Positions 44,441 to 58,075 of a stretch of DNA of 64,000 nt are shown here, piece by piece (the stretch's first letter is position 1; each line of letters opens with the position of its first letter). The position numbers were made by a program, and so were the translations under genes. Where the stretch lies: positions 3,100,501 to 3,164,500 of the forward strand of contig JASJOG010000017.1 in the NCBI GenBank assembly GCA_030142905.1. Reading direction: 5' to 3'. The DNA is from Heliopora coerulea (lineage: Eukaryota > Cnidaria > Anthozoa > Scleralcyonacea > Helioporidae). The notes below the pieces were generated by a model that was not told the DNA's origin, made no database searches, and worked only from the letters and a program-made list of their open reading frames with translations.

Positions 44441-44492
44441 TGGCGGACGGTCATGAATTCACGAGCTCCAAAACAATAGCGGACACAGCACA

Positions 44493-46055
44493 ATGGCGGA
44501 CGGTCATGAACTCACGAGTTCCACATCTTCGTTGAAATTACCTTCTAAATTTGAAAGTCATTCTCTGGAAAACGTTACATCGAAGGAAATAAGCAATAAT
44601 CTTATCTTAAATGGCAACCAGCTTCAATGGAATGGAAGTTTAGAGAAATTAAAGCGTTTCTTTTCAAATACGCTAAACATACGCGGCAAATGGAAATCAC
44701 CCGGAGGCGACGTGAAAATGTTTTCAAGCCAGAATGAAGAACCCAATGTCAAATGGAATGGCCCTAAATCTAAAAGGATTAACATTGTGAAAGACATTAA
44801 CAATATGTTTTTTGACACAATGAAAACCCATGCTTCAAAAGGAAAATCGCTATCTATCGAGCAAGATAGTGATGAATTGGATGCCCATGTGGTCGAAGCC
44901 GTATCATTAGATAGTTCAGAATCACAGAATGAAAGCGAAAAATCGATCAATGATGAAGCTCAAGGAAATTTTGATCAAATTCTCACTCGTCTACATGAAT
45001 TAGAAGAAAAGACGAGGAACGAAAGTCGTGAAAGAGCGTTACTTATAGACGAAAACAAAAAAATGGCAGCAGAGATAAACCAGTTGAAATCAACTGTTAT
45101 CACATTAAAAGAAGACAACGACCGAGTCTTGACTATTCTTGACGCCAAACAAAATGCTTGGATTGAGGTTGAAGCTAAGAAACGATCTAATATCAGTCCT
45201 AGTAAATCTACTACAACACCTGTCGAAAATAGGTTCGAAGAACTATCAGTCGAAGATCACGATCAATCTCAAGTCCTGCCTGCATATAACCATACAACTC
45301 ACGAAAAAATCGTCACTCAAGCTCAACTCAATGCCTACTGTAGCAAACAGAAGGAAAAATTTGCTAAATCAAAGAATGGCATTGCAAAGGAAACCAAAGA
45401 GACAGCTGACTATAAAGACCACAAGGCCAAGGGGAGGTCAGCAAAGGCTCTGATCATTGGAGACTCAAAGGTCAAACATATTGACGAAAAGAAAATCTCT
45501 AGAGCAGCTAGAAGGAAGTCCACTTGCCACTTCTACAGTGGTGCAAAAATAAAAGACATTCATCAAAAGTTCCAACAGTCAAGCTACAATGATGAATATG
45601 TAACCATCATTCTGCATGTGGGTACCAACGACCTTGCCAATGATTGTGCTGACAAGGTTGCTGAAAGGATGGAAAACTTGATTGTGAATGTGAAAAACCA
45701 AGCCAAGAGAGTGGGAATATCAAGTGTCATCAAGAGGTATGATGGTAGAGTTTCATTTAGTAAAATAGCCTATTACAACACTCTAACTTACAAGTTATGT
45801 GTAAAACATAATGTATCATATATACATAATGATCATATAACCAAAAATCTTCTTAATGGCTCCAGCCTCCACTTGAACAAACTAGGAGACAAAAAACTAG
45901 GTAATACTTTTTGCACTTTTGTAAAATCATTTAGGATTAATCATGAAGCAGCAATACCAGCAACAAATCGCCAACCTTTTTTTCAAAGAGCTGCCAAACG
46001 GACCAACGAATGGACAAATTACCTCAGATTTGTGAAGGAACAACTAAGCAGGTAA
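44493..46055 (+). CDS. CR1/L2 ORF1 protein: coiled coil plus SGNH esterase, copy 2
   Basis: 520 residues without interruption. Residues about 160-215 form a charged coiled coil (LTRLHELEEKTRNE ... INQLKSTVITLKEDNDRVL). Residues about 318-480 form an SGNH hydrolase: ALIIGDSKVKHID (Ser), ILHVGTNDLAND (block III Gly-x-Asn) and LLNGSSLHLN (His). The position expected for catalytic Asp, three before His, is Ser. CR1/L2 ORF1 proteins bind RNA and assist target-primed reverse transcription. It is the only complete retroelement protein frame in the window. Confidence 0.85.
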   Translation: MADGHELTSSTSSLKLPSKFESHSLENVTSKEISNNLILNGNQLQWNGSLEKLKRFFSNTLNIRGKWKSPGGDVKMFSSQNEEPNVKWNGPKSKRINIVKDINNMFFDTMKTHASKGKSLSIEQDSDELDAHVVEAVSLDSSESQNESEKSINDEAQGNFDQILTRLHELEEKTRNESRERALLIDENKKMAAEINQLKSTVITLKEDNDRVLTILDAKQNAWIEVEAKKRSNISPSKSTTTPVENRFEELSVEDHDQSQVLPAYNHTTHEKIVTQAQLNAYCSKQKEKFAKSKNGIAKETKETADYKDHKAKGRSAKALIIGDSKVKHIDEKKISRAARRKSTCHFYSGAKIKDIHQKFQQSSYNDEYVTIILHVGTNDLANDCADKVAERMENLIVNVKNQAKRVGISSVIKRYDGRVSFSKIAYYNTLTYKLCVKHNVSYIHNDHITKNLLNGSSLHLNKLGDKKLGNTFCTFVKSFRINHEAAIPATNRQPFFQRAAKRTNEWTNYLRFVKEQLSR

Positions 46056-46798
46056 TTAACCTAGATTATGAGAATGTGGGTAGCGATTTTTCCAGTTGTT
46101 TTAATCTGGTTCCTAAAACCAGAGGTTTCAAAATGGCTTTTCTCAACGTAGTCAGTCTTCCAAAGAAGATTGATGAAATACGGTTGTCAATGTCTAACAA
46201 ACACATTGATCTGTTTGCCCTTAATCAAACCAGATTTGATTCTACTATCACTAATAATATGATTAATATAGATGGGTATGATTTAGTAAGAAATGGTAGG
46301 TCAAGAAGCGGGGGTGGAGTCTGCTTATACTTGCGTAGCTCCATTAACTACCTAATTAGGAAGGGATTAATTCCTTCGGAGTTAGAGGCTGTAAGTACAG
46401 AAATCACTACACCTCACAGTCGACCATTCTTGGTAACAGCTATTTATCGCTCACCAAACTCAACTAGTAATGACTTCTTTCTACATTTTGAAAATTTAAT
46501 CAAACTAATTGATGATGAAAATAAAGAACTTTACATTCTTGGTGATTTCAACTGTGACATGGTAAAACATGAACCTGATACACCAACCAAGAAAATCAAA
46601 TCCTCATATGAGTTGCATCAGTTGTCACAGATTATTAATCAAGCCTCACGGGTAACAATGTCAACTTCCAGTCTCATTGATTATGCAGTAACTAATACTC
46701 CAGACAAAATTTCAGATTCTGGTGTTATACATACTGGAATAAGTGACCACAACTTAATATTTGCTGTGAGAAAAATTCATTTTTCCAAAAAACAATGA
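46010..46798 (+). pseudogene. CR1/L2 ORF2 endonuclease domain, copy 2
   Basis: Overlaps the end of ORF1 by 46 bp in another frame. Motifs: AFLNVVSL, FALNQTRFD, GGGVCLYL, TAIYRSPN, YILGDFNCD, LIDYAVTN and TGISDHNLI. FALNQTRFD has Gln in place of the metal-binding Glu of NETxxD, which should abolish nicking. A frameshift after 46790 separates it from the RT. Confidence 0.82.
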
Positions 46799-48944
46799 AA
46801 TTATTGTAGAAATCAGAAATACGAAAAAGTTTAATATTGAAAAATTTATTGAGGATGTACTTTGTTAGCATTGGGAATATATATACTTTTTTGATGATAA
46901 TCCTAACCAAATGTGGGAATTGTGGAAAAAGTTATTTAAAGAAGTACTAAATAAACATGTTCCCATTCAACAAAAGAAGGTCAGATCTAAAAATGTTCCT
47001 TGGGTTAAAAGTGATATAAAAAAACTTATAAATAAAAGGAACAAATTTAAGAGAAAAGCCATTATAAACAAAAGTGAGACTGATTGAAAGAGGAATACAG
47101 TTAATGTAGAAATAAGAAAAGCTAAACAGGACTATTATACCATAAGAATTCCTGAACAAAACGGCAATCCAAAATAAACTTGGAGAACACTTAACCACTT
47201 GTTAGGCAGGCAAAACAAACCAAATACCGGTAATGTAAATGAGTTAAATGTAAATGGCAATAATTTAACAAACTCTAAGGACATTGCCGAAGGTTTTAAT
47301 CAATACTTTTCTAACATTGGGCCTGAATTGGCTAGCAAACTTGACACCTCAAACTGTAACTTCCAGGAATTTATAAACAAACCTAAATCAGAATTCTCAA
47401 CTTTTCCGCCTGTTACCAAAAATAAAGTCGATCAAATGCTATGCAACCTTTCCAGTGGAAAATCCACAGGTATTGATAGGATTTCCAACAAAATTTTAAA
47501 ACTAGCTGCACCTGTTATTGCAGACTCATTGACTTGTATCGTTAATCAGGCTATCACATCATGCACTTTCCCTGATGAATGGAAAATTGCAAGAATAATT
47601 CCATTGTTCAAAAACAGCCAAAAGAATTTGCCTGGCAACTACAGACCAATTTCTGTCTTGCCAGCAATCAGCAAAGTCATGGAAAAGATTTTATATGACC
47701 AACTTTACAATTATTTGACAAAATTTCAGCTACTAAGTGATTCTCAGTTTGGCTTCCGCAAACATCACTCAACAGCTACAGCTTTATTAGATGGTACCAA
47801 TAGCTGGTATATGAACATTGACAAAAAATTATTTAACTTAGTCGTATTCATAGACTTAAAAAAGGCTTTTGACACTGTATATCATAGAATACTATTAAGT
47901 AAACTTGAACTCTATGGTATAAAAGGAGATGCCCTATCTCTGTTAACATCTTACTTGACCAACCGTACTCAGTTATGCTAGACAAATGGTACTACTTCTT
48001 CTGAAAAGTTGGTCAAGTGTGGTGCACACAAGGTTCTATTCTAGGACAACTGCTCTTTTTATTATACATTAATGATCTTCCTCAATCCCTAAAGAAAACA
48101 AAACTGAGATTGTTTGCTGACCATACAAATTTAACAGCAGCAGGAAACTCACTAAATGAAGTTGTAGCTGCAATGAATTTCGATCTGGAATGCCTAAGTA
48201 AGTGGTTAATTGCTAATAAGCTAAGCTTAAATGTAGCAAAAACTGAATTTATGTTGATTAGTTCTAAACCAATGATAAAAAGTATTTTAAATCAACAACC
48301 AAACATTGTGATAGAAAATAACCCAATAAAACAAGTCTGTGAATCTAAGTCTCTTGGTGTGACCCTTGATCAGCACTTGTCGTGTAACAAAAATGCTGAC
48401 AATATTTGTAAAAAGATTATTTCAGGGATATCAGCCCTTCGTCAGGCAAAAGATTTTGTTCAAGCAGAAACTCTGATTTTTATTTATAACGCTCTCGTTC
48501 ATCCCTACTTTACCTATTGCTGTGAAGTTTGGGACGTTTTTGGGGAGACAATCCAAACGTTTACAAAAACTCCAAAATAAAGCAGCTCAAATCATTGCAA
48601 ATACGAGCAATGTTATTGACGAAGAAATTGCTTTAAGTGCTTTAAACTGGGAACCACTTAGAATTCAAAGACGAAAAAGTAAAACAAAACTCATGGTTAA
48701 ATTACTTAAAAACATCGGTCCAATATCACTTACTGATTTATTTACTTTCAAAAGTGAATCGACAGACTATGAACTTTGTGGTATTAAAAGAACACTTTGC
48801 CTACCTCAGCCACGTACCAATAGCGTAAAAAAAAGCCTTGCATTTAATGGATCACAACTTTGGAATTCATTACCAAACGAACTTAAAGAAATAAATTCTC
48901 GCAAGACCTTAATAGTCGCTCATACTCCGCAATACTTCATGTAA
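46799..48944 (+). pseudogene. CR1/L2 ORF2 reverse transcriptase and C-terminus, copy 2
   Basis: Main blocks: 47199-47981 with [54 protein letters not shown] and [13 protein letters not shown] (catalytic Asp); 48017-48580 with QGSILGQLLFLLYINDLPQ and LRLFADHTNL, where YxDD reads FADH; 48522-48944 with GSQLWNSLPNELKEIN. Stops and frameshifts at about 46866, 47085, 47176, 47980 and 48560. Asp to His in the catalytic motif is a second independent inactivation. Confidence 0.85.
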
Positions 48945-49124
48945 TGTTCTTTATAGTATATATTTTAAAATGTAAATAGTATAGTATACATCTTGTAATT
49001 TTGTTATTGTTTACACCCCATGTGTAAATCAATGGTTAGCGTGTTAAAATAAAGATCATCATTATCATGATGATAGAATTTTACGCAATATAAATCGAGA
49101 TCTTGCCACTGTTGTTCACAATAG

Positions 49125-50198
<1,074 letters not shown>

Positions 50199-51916
50199 TA
50201 ACAAGAATACACAAACAGTAAAATTGTTTACAAATGTAAAAATCCAGTAGAGACTGACCTCATAATGAAAAATGTAGAACAGCATCGACATAATGATGAC
50301 GGTAATTGTTTGAATGTGTACCTCGATGGCTCCCTTAATATGGCCCCCTTAATATGGCTCCCATAAAGTCAACCAGACTTTTCCCGACAAGTCTCGACTG
50401 GGTTTAAAGTGGGATTTTGCTCACAAGTACCTGTGAAAACTCAATTATAACTTTTTGATCTTTGTCACCACTGACAATGATTGTCAATGCCAAATATTAC
50501 TTGTAGTAAAAATGAGAAGGTCAGATTTCATCGTTTTATTCACAACCCTTTGGGTTCAGAGGGGGATGACCTTATTCTTTACAACATGGTTTCTATACTG
50601 TGGATGAGACGAAATTCCATAGTATAGGATCTCCACGATAAAACTCTGTTAACGACTTCAAGTCTTCTGCTTGTATTTTATCTGGGTTTTGTAAACCTCA
50701 TCAACCTGAGAAGCTTCGACAGACGAGCTTTCATTACACGACACTCATTGGCCTTAGTACAGCGAACTTCATTGGCTAGCCTAAAATAAACATTGCGTTT
50801 CCTGCTTGGACAATGCCTGTGTGATTTAATATTTTTGGCGATCTTTGCGGAAATTATTTTAACTTTCGGCAACGATTGTCGAAGGCGTCAGGCTACAATT
50901 GCGTTGGCGAGCAAGGTATGTTACACATGCAACTTCCTCTCTCGCACTGGCAATGCAATGAAGTTTGACCGTAGCGTTGCCGGCGCGAGAAAAAAATTGC
51001 AGGTGTAACCCGAACTTCAGCAACTGGCTATTTTTAGTATCAACTGTTACTCTCGCCATTTCTTCGATGTAGCACTAAACTTTTCAATGATGGTAGATTT
51101 TCTTGCGGGCTGCGCTCGTTTTAAGGGGCTCTCGTGCAGGCTGACAAACCAACCATGAGCGAAAATATGAATTATAACTATAATTTTCTAAGAAAAGCCC
51201 AGATTTCCGAGATTTTTGTAGCCATGTAAGTAGGATTTGGCTTTTTACGTCGCTTACTGGGGAAGCAAAGTCATGCGGCAATCAAAACCTCATTCTCAAT
51301 TTATTTTTGACCAGAAAATCTGACTGTAGCTTCAGTAACAGTCGTAAGGCTCTGGATCCGTCCCTGCGATCCTCGGCAAAAACTGGAGCCGTTCTCGACT
51401 CGTGCAGAAAAAAGTGAAAAAATAGCTCTATTAACGAAAACGGTTCCTTTTCCGTATGAAACATTTTCTTGTTCCCTAAGCAAAAGTCCACTCTGGAATA
51501 TCAAGTGTTTTACTTAAATCCACATCAGCAACACTTGAACAACGGAAAGTTATCTTTCATGCACTGGGCCTCTCCTTCCCTGATATACTAATCATGTAAC
51601 TACATATTCTCCCCCTTCATTGATACTACTTTCTGATCGTACCGGAAAACTCTGATCACACTTTATGATAAGTAAGATTGTCTCTTTAGGTATAAGGGCT
51701 CAAGGCTTCTGGCAGGAAGATGTTGCTTTTGGTTACGGAACTAACAGTAGCCACTAAAACTCTGACAAATATGACTGGCTCCTAATGCGTACCACAAATT
51801 TTAAAATGAGCTCACACAAGCCGTCAACTACGGTCAAGAATCGTAGTTCATCGGGAATGCATGGCATTTACATATTTTCCTATAGTAAGTATTTCACAGC
51901 TAACAATTGTACTTAC
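50199..51916. other. No recognisable gene
   Basis: Moderately GC-richer than its surroundings near 50700-51000, with several short minus-strand frames, none with a recognised domain or good splice sites. Confidence 0.5.
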
Positions 51917-52006
51917 AAGTCACACTCTTGTTTCTCGATCTCATGTTTCATCTTGCCATTGATATCTGCAATAACCTTCTGCTTCGCATCATTTAGTTCA
52001 GTCAGT
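51917..52006 (-). CDS. Candidate coiled-coil exon
   Basis: Acceptor ttttggttgacag and donor CTT|gtaagt frame 29 codons, LTELNDAKQKVIADINGKMK then HEIEKQECD, a heptad-like coiled coil similar in style to the exons at 34-35 kb. Phase 2 in and out. May be a 5' exon of the same minus-strand gene or of a neighbour. Confidence 0.5.
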
Positions 52007-52049
52007 CTGTCAACCAAAAAATTAAAAGATACCAGAACTTTGTTTTCAT

Positions 52050-52925
52050 AATAAGCGCCGCTCTCGAATTAGCGCCGCGGCGCCAGTTTGAGGATTTATT
52101 AATAAACGCTGCACCGAGATATCATAACATGATTGAGAAAGGAGATCACGACCAATTCGAGAGTTCTAAAGTTTTAATGTAGGATATCTCTTACAATTGG
52201 ATTCGTATAATAATTCTAGGTGTATAAATTTCTCCTCCTTCTTGCTCAACTCTGAGTCTAACACCTGTGCATGTCGTCGATTTACGGTGTATCCTGTAAA
52301 CTTTGCGGGAACCACCAGCCCAACCTCGCGCTTTCTCTTCCTCGTAACTTCGGCTAAGACGCTATTTGATTCGTCCGCCTTCAGAAAATAATCAGTTAGA
52401 CTTGAAAGTTCTATAGGGACGTGCCCGACAATAATACGTGCCTTCTTTTTTCTCTATATATTACACTAAATCTTTTACCCGTCTTTAAAATAAGCGCCGC
52501 TCTCAAATAAACGCCGCATCTTTAACTGGAAAAATGCAAATAAGCGCCGCGGCGCTTAATCCATCATTTACGGTACTCCCCTGGTACATTTTAAAGTTCA
52601 ATGTTCGCGTCAAGATGGCTTTCCCCAGATTTTGGGACCTCAAATTAAATTCACAACTAAAATTGAACCGTACAGCAGCGGCGTAGCCAGAATGTAGTTG
52701 TCATGTGGGCACAGCAAGGGCACAGTGGCGTACGGATGGAGGGAATGCACAGCGCTCCAGGTGGCACTTCCATAGGGGCGGCAATTTTGTTCTTATTAAA
52801 ACGAAAAAAATATGGCATATATTCCGAAATCCAAACTACCGTATTTAATCAAATAAGGGCCGCGGCACTTATTATATTTTACGAGTTTTTGACACAGCGT
52901 TTATTCGAGAGTGGTACTTATTAAA
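52050..52925. repeat. Scattered GCGCCGC-rich repeat units
   Basis: AATAAGCGCCGCTCTC-type units and AGCGCCGCGGCGC palindromes recur at 52052-52085, 52487-52552 and, weaker, 52835-52915. They alternate with AT-rich DNA and a candidate exon, suggesting remnants of one GC-tipped MITE family. Confidence 0.55.
52195..52378 (-). CDS. Candidate exon, unidentified basic/helical protein
   Basis: Acceptor tattttctgaag and donor AATT|gtaaga bound 61 codons open in one frame: SVLAEVTRKRKREVGLVVPA, FTGYTVNRRHAQVLDSELSK, EEKFIHLELLYESN. The composition looks protein-like. It ends in phase 1 and the next exon (52006) needs phase 2, so the two are not directly spliced. It lies between two GCGCCGC repeats, so a transposon ORF is the main alternative. 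Confidence 0.4.
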
Positions 52926-53149
52926 ATTAATTCAAAGAAATGTGAGTCAAAAAGGCGCATAATGTAATCTTAGGATTTTTCATCAATTGCTGTACTGAGG
53001 AAGGGGCGGTAATTTTTGCTGGAGCCCAGGGCGACTGTTTAGCTTGGTACGCCGCTACATATATTCCAACTTTGTATCATATTATATACACACATTCCCG
53101 TCATATTGAAAAGTCGTTAATAAGTCTCATCCCGTGTGCAGTCGTCAAA

Positions 53150-55892
53150 CGGACTCTTCTTTAGAAAACGAACTTCGACAGTTACGTGAAACAATTCAAA
53201 AGCAGGATACCGAATTGGCAAAATTAAGAGAAGAGAACTGCAGTTTGCTAGATGTAATTAAATAAATGTCGAATGATCAGTGTGCAGAGCTATAGCTCTG
53301 CGAACGGCAATTGCAAGGACGAAGATAATGGACAAAGACAATGGACACGAGTCAGTAACAACTCAAATTCACGCAAGAGCAGTTCAATTAATGTTGATAA
53401 TTCAACGAAGAAAAAGCCAGGAAAATCAGGCGAAAGTTCTGAAGGTACGACCAAAAGTATTGTAATTGCAGGAGATTCTCTTGTAAAAATTTTACAAGGT
53501 TGGAACATGTCAAGAAATTCCAATGTACGTGTGGCCACTTTTCAAAGGATGTACAACCAGGGATATGGGTGACCACGTCAAACCTTTACTACGCAGGAAA
53601 TCAAATGAAATCCTCATACACATAGGGACAAACAGTCTCAAGTCTCATGAATCACCTAGAGTATGTGCCGAAGAAGTTGTTGATTTGGCTAGGTCAATCG
53701 ACAATTCAACCTCTGACACGATGGTCACCTCCAGCCTAGTCACACGTACAGACGAAGATGGTATGAGTGCAAAGATTAGACTGTGAACAACACGCTCAAG
53801 CAGTTTTGTCGACAAAATCAGTGAATCTTTATAGATCACAGCAATACTACGGCAAACCACTTAAACCGCAGTCGTCTTCACCTAAATAGAACTGGAACTT
53901 CCCTTTTAGCTCGGAACTTTACAGTATAACTCACATAAAAAGGGGCTAGGATATTGCCCAGTGGGAGTCTGATGTCATGTTTACCTTCGATAATTCTTTA
54001 TCTGATAAGTCAGTACATTCTAAATTATTTCAACGGGGACTTAAAGTGACATGCCTAAAGATAAATAGCTTACTTTTTCATATCGACGTACTAAGAGCAT
54101 TTATTGAAGGAACTATGGAATAGATGTCAGCACTTAATGAAACTAAATTTTATCAATCTGCCAAGGGTAGCGAGCTTAATCTTCCTCGATATGAAATAGT
54201 TAGAAGAGATCGTACCCGTAATGGTAGAATGATGGTGGAGTATGCATATATATTAGGAGTAATCTGAATTTTCGTATCCGCAAAGGCTTAAATGTCGAAC
54301 AACTCGAATGCTTAACGATCGAAATTACAAACGCTTGTTCCAAGCCATTTTTGATTAGTACTTGGTATAGACCACCTAAATCTCCACCAGAATCAATTGG
54401 CTTCTTCGAGAATTTAATTGGCAAAATTGATGCTGAAAACGTAGAATTATATTTACTAGGAGACGTAAATTGCAATTTACAATCTAGCACCCTACATATG
54501 TTTACCGATATCCTGAACGTGTTAGATGTATGCGGTTTAACTCAGTTGATAAAGGAACCAACAAGAATATGTGCAACAACACAAACTCTTTTGGACTTGT
54601 GTATTACTAATTGTCCAGAGAAAATAACTAACTCTGGAGTTATCCATCTAGGTATAAGTGATCACGCCCTTGTTTATCTTATTCGCGAGACAAATTTCTT
54701 AAAATCAGGTGCTAATAAAATCGTCATAAAGAGAAACTTCAAACATGTCAATAAAACAAACTTTCTGAACGATCTTAGCCAGTTGCGCTGGCATGAACTG
54801 TGTTTACATGATAAACCAAACAAGATGTGACAAGTGTCGAAGAATAAATTTTTAAATGTTACTGATAAGCATGCACCGTTAAGGAAGAAAAGAATTGGTA
54901 AAAAGGATCCCCTTGGATTACAGCTGATGAATTAAGTCAGATACATAAAAGGGACTATTTAATTTACAAAGCTAAATTAATTAATGATGAAACAACATGG
55001 AAATCATTTACAGTTGCCAGAAACGAGGCAAACAATAAGATCAAACAGGGTAAACGTAATTACTTTAAGACCAACCTTGAGAAATCAAAATACGATCCAA
55101 AGAAAACCTGGAAACTTATTAATGAAGTGCGTTTTCGTCAAGGTAATAAATCTACATTTATCCCTGAAATCAATTTTGACAACAAAATTGCAACCACGCC
55201 AGAAGATGTACAGTAGCGGAAGCTTTTAGTTGCCACTTTACGAGAATAAGCGAGAACCTGGCTAGTAAAATTGCGGAAACTCAAAACGATCCAATATCTC
55301 ACCTTCAACGTGTAAATAAAATTTTCGCTTTTAGTGAGGTCGAAATACTTGACGTCAATCGATTACTCAAGAAAATTAATGCACAAAACGCTGCAGGTCT
55401 AAACAATATTTTATGCAATCTTTTAAAAATTCCGACCAACTTTGTGTCACCTTCTCTGACCTATATATTCAAGCAATCAATTATAACTCGTATTTTTCCT
55501 GAAAGCAGGAAAATGGCGAAGATCTCACCTGTTTTCCAGAGTGGAAAAAAGTCAGATCTTGACAATTACCGTCCAAAATCAATAATATCGGCAGTTGCAA
55601 AGGTATTTAAGAAAAATAGTCCACAACCAATTTTATAAATATTTGACTGACTACAATTTATTAACCAAATACCAATCAGGGTTTCGTTCGCTTCACAGTA
55701 CAATAAAAACCTTACTTGAAACTACAAATCACTGGTGTGTCAATATTGACAACGGATTCATCAACGGCATAATTTTTATTGATCTTAAAAAAGCATTTGA
55801 CACCACTGATCACGGTAATCCTGTTGCGAAAATTGGCGCATTATAGTGTCGATTACAATATGCTCCACGATGGTTTGAGTGATACTTGAGAA
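53150..55892 (+). mobile_element. CR1/L2-type non-LTR retroelement, copy 3, 5' part
   Basis: ORF1 remains as a coiled coil (ELRQLRETIQKQDTELAKLR, 53155-53265) and a frameshifted SGNH domain (IVIAGDSLVKIL, EILIHIGTNSLKS, LNRSRLHLN). The endonuclease is damaged at its N-terminus but keeps STWYRPPKSP, LLGDVNCNL, LLDLCITN and GISDHALV (54351-54830). RT blocks follow at 54984-55846: NYRPKSIISAVAKV, YQSGFRSLHST and [15 protein letters not shown]. At about 55892 it is interrupted by a minus-strand element; it resumes at 58076. Confidence 0.8.
53460..53930 (+). pseudogene. CR1/L2 ORF1 SGNH esterase, copy 3
   Basis: Two frames carry the domain: IVIAGDSLVKIL (Ser) at 53460, then, after a shift near 53545, CTTRDMGDHVKPLL, EILIHIGTNSLKS and LNRSRLHLN (His, about 53860-53890). 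The residue three before His is again Ser, not Asp. Stop codons follow. Confidence 0.65.
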
Positions 55893-58075
55893 ATCGAAGT
55901 CTATCTATCTTTATTGAGAATAATTTTATCAGTATTACAATACTATTGTTATCACTAAGAGTCCTGAGGGATGAGAGATACAATAAAATAGAGAAAAATA
56001 CAATAGAAATAATACAAAAATTAGTGACAATTTACAAAGGTTTAAAAATTATTAAAAACAAATAAAATAAAGCTAAACGGTAAGAAACTTTATCCGCAGA
56101 AACTATCCAATTTTGATTTAAATTCACTGAGAGTTGACGAGAATCTAATAACGTATGGTAATTTATTATATAATACTCCCCTTATATGGTAGAAGCCCTG
56201 TCCGGCTAATTCCAGTCTGACGTCAGGCAGTCTAATACTGCGAGTATTATCTCTAGTATTATAAGAATGATTCATAAGGGTAAAGTAGTCGTCAAATGGG
56301 GGTCCTAAGTAATGATTTAAACATTTGTAAGCAAAGATTCAGGTAGACTTTTCCATATGATGGTATATCACGGGAAGATTCAATTTAATAACCTGGAACG
56401 TCTGCTACTGATGTTTGCCGCTCTCGATGTAACATTATTTTCTTCTTATCAGTGTTATGGAGGTTAATATTAACGGTAGAGCAATAGGTCAAAATAGGAA
56501 TAACCATACTACGAAATATAGTCTCTGCTGAGTGAATAGTAATACTCTCCCTAATGTGTGAAAGAAGACGTAGTCCATATGAGGTTTTACGATAAAATTT
56601 ATCAAAGTGATACTGAAAAGAGAGTGAGGGGTCAAGTGTCATACCTAGATAAACATATGAATTAGTATAGTTAATAATTATCTGGTTTATATGAACTGAG
56701 AAACCCGTCTTTGACAGTGTTTAACCTTTCGGAGGTACCAAATAACATACATTCAGTTTTACTTTTTTTGAATTTATAAGTAACTCATTATTACTAAGCC
56801 ATTTTGCTAGATGTGACATGTCGTCAGATTGCTGAGTTTCAATCACATTTACATCCTTACCATGAATAAAAAGAACGGTATCATCGGCATACATTAGACT
56901 TTTGGAATGCTTTAGACAATCCTCGATATCATTAAAATAAATTAAAAATAGTAACGGACCAAGAAGTGACCTCTGTGGGACACCACAAAATATATCTTGA
57001 AAGCTTGAATAACAATTTCCATAAATAACAGTTTGGTGACGATTAAAAAGATAGTCCGTAAACCAGCACACTTCTACTCCTTTAACCCCATAATAAAGTA
57101 AGTTTGACAATTAGACAAGCATGAATTACGGTATCAAAAGCTTTTGATAGATCTACAAAGACTGCTCCTACCAATTTACCATTATCAATTTCTTGGGCGC
57201 AATCTATCTGTCAAATAAATACCTGTTAACTCAGTTAATTTATTTCTTTGAAAGCCAAATTGATAAGTGGACAATAAATTGTTTCTTTCGAAGTAGTCCA
57301 TAAGTTGTCTATGAACAAACTTTTCTAAAATTTTAGAAACAGACGGAAGGATGGAAATAGGTCTATAACTGTCTAAACTCCTTGCGTTTCCAGATTTGTG
57401 TAGAGATATTAATTTGGCGTCCTTCCAGTCAGTAGGAACAAGACCAGTGGTAAGAGATACGTTTATACTATAAGTTAACGGTTTCACAATGGTTGAAGAA
57501 GCATCCTTGAGCATACCTAGAGGAAGGCTATCCATCCCAACACGTTTGGTTCTCTTAAGCTTTTTTAACTCAACGAGAACCTCATTCTCCGTGATCCTTT
57601 GAAATGTGAAACTATTTGTAACACTGGGCCGTAAGACAGTACTGGATATGAATTTCCATGCAAAGTTACATAAGGGCTTTGATGCTTGCTTTAGACTAGA
57701 TGCGATGGATGAAAAGTAGAAGCAAAAACTATTTTTCCGTAACAACATGACCGTTACTTTTCAAGGAAGACGATGAACTATTTGTTGCTGTCCTAGTAGG
57801 ATAAATGCATTTAATTGTTTTCCAGAACGATTTTGGATTATTTACATTTTCGTTTAGCAAGCTGTAATGATAGCTATTTTTGCAACAGCGTAAGACTGTT
57901 TGCTTTATTCCGTTGACGTTTAAAATCCGACCAGCTTACATCGGATTTGGTCCAACGAAATTGTCTAAAGAGTTTTTTTTTAATATTCATTTCCTTTCTC
58001 AACGTCGGTGTTATCCATGGACAAGATCTACCACGAACTCGGTTGACATGCGTGGGGGCGTGTTTCTCAAATACT
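55893..58075 (-). mobile_element. 5'-truncated Jockey/CR1-like non-LTR element inserted into copy 3
   Basis: On the minus strand: KHAPTHVNRVRGRSCPWITP (58075 down), then RT blocks RITENEVLVELKKLKRTKRV, WKDAKLISLHKSGNA, SYRPISILPSVSKILEKFVH, YQFGFQRNKLTEL, VFVDLSKAFDTV, CGVPQRSLLGPLLFLIYFND and LMYADDTVLF, and a C-terminus IRLPDVRLELAGQGFYHI. The 3' end carries AATAAAGATAGATAGA near 55905-55893. Catalytic YADD is intact but PQG reads PQR and several frameshifts and stops break the frame. No endonuclease: the copy is truncated at its 5' end. Confidence 0.85.

Larger units (their letters stand above)
44442..49075 (+). mobile_element. CR1/L2-type non-LTR retroelement, copy 2 (nearly full length)
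   Basis: An intact ORF1 (44493-46055) overlaps an ORF2 that is broken into an endonuclease frame (46010-46798) and RT frames to 48944. A 51-bp direct repeat at 44442-44520 (GGCGGACGGTCATGAA) marks the 5' end. The 3' end after AATAAAG at about 49050 has a short ATC/ATG-rich tail. Several single frameshifts and two catalytic changes indicate a fairly young but dead copy. Confidence 0.88.
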
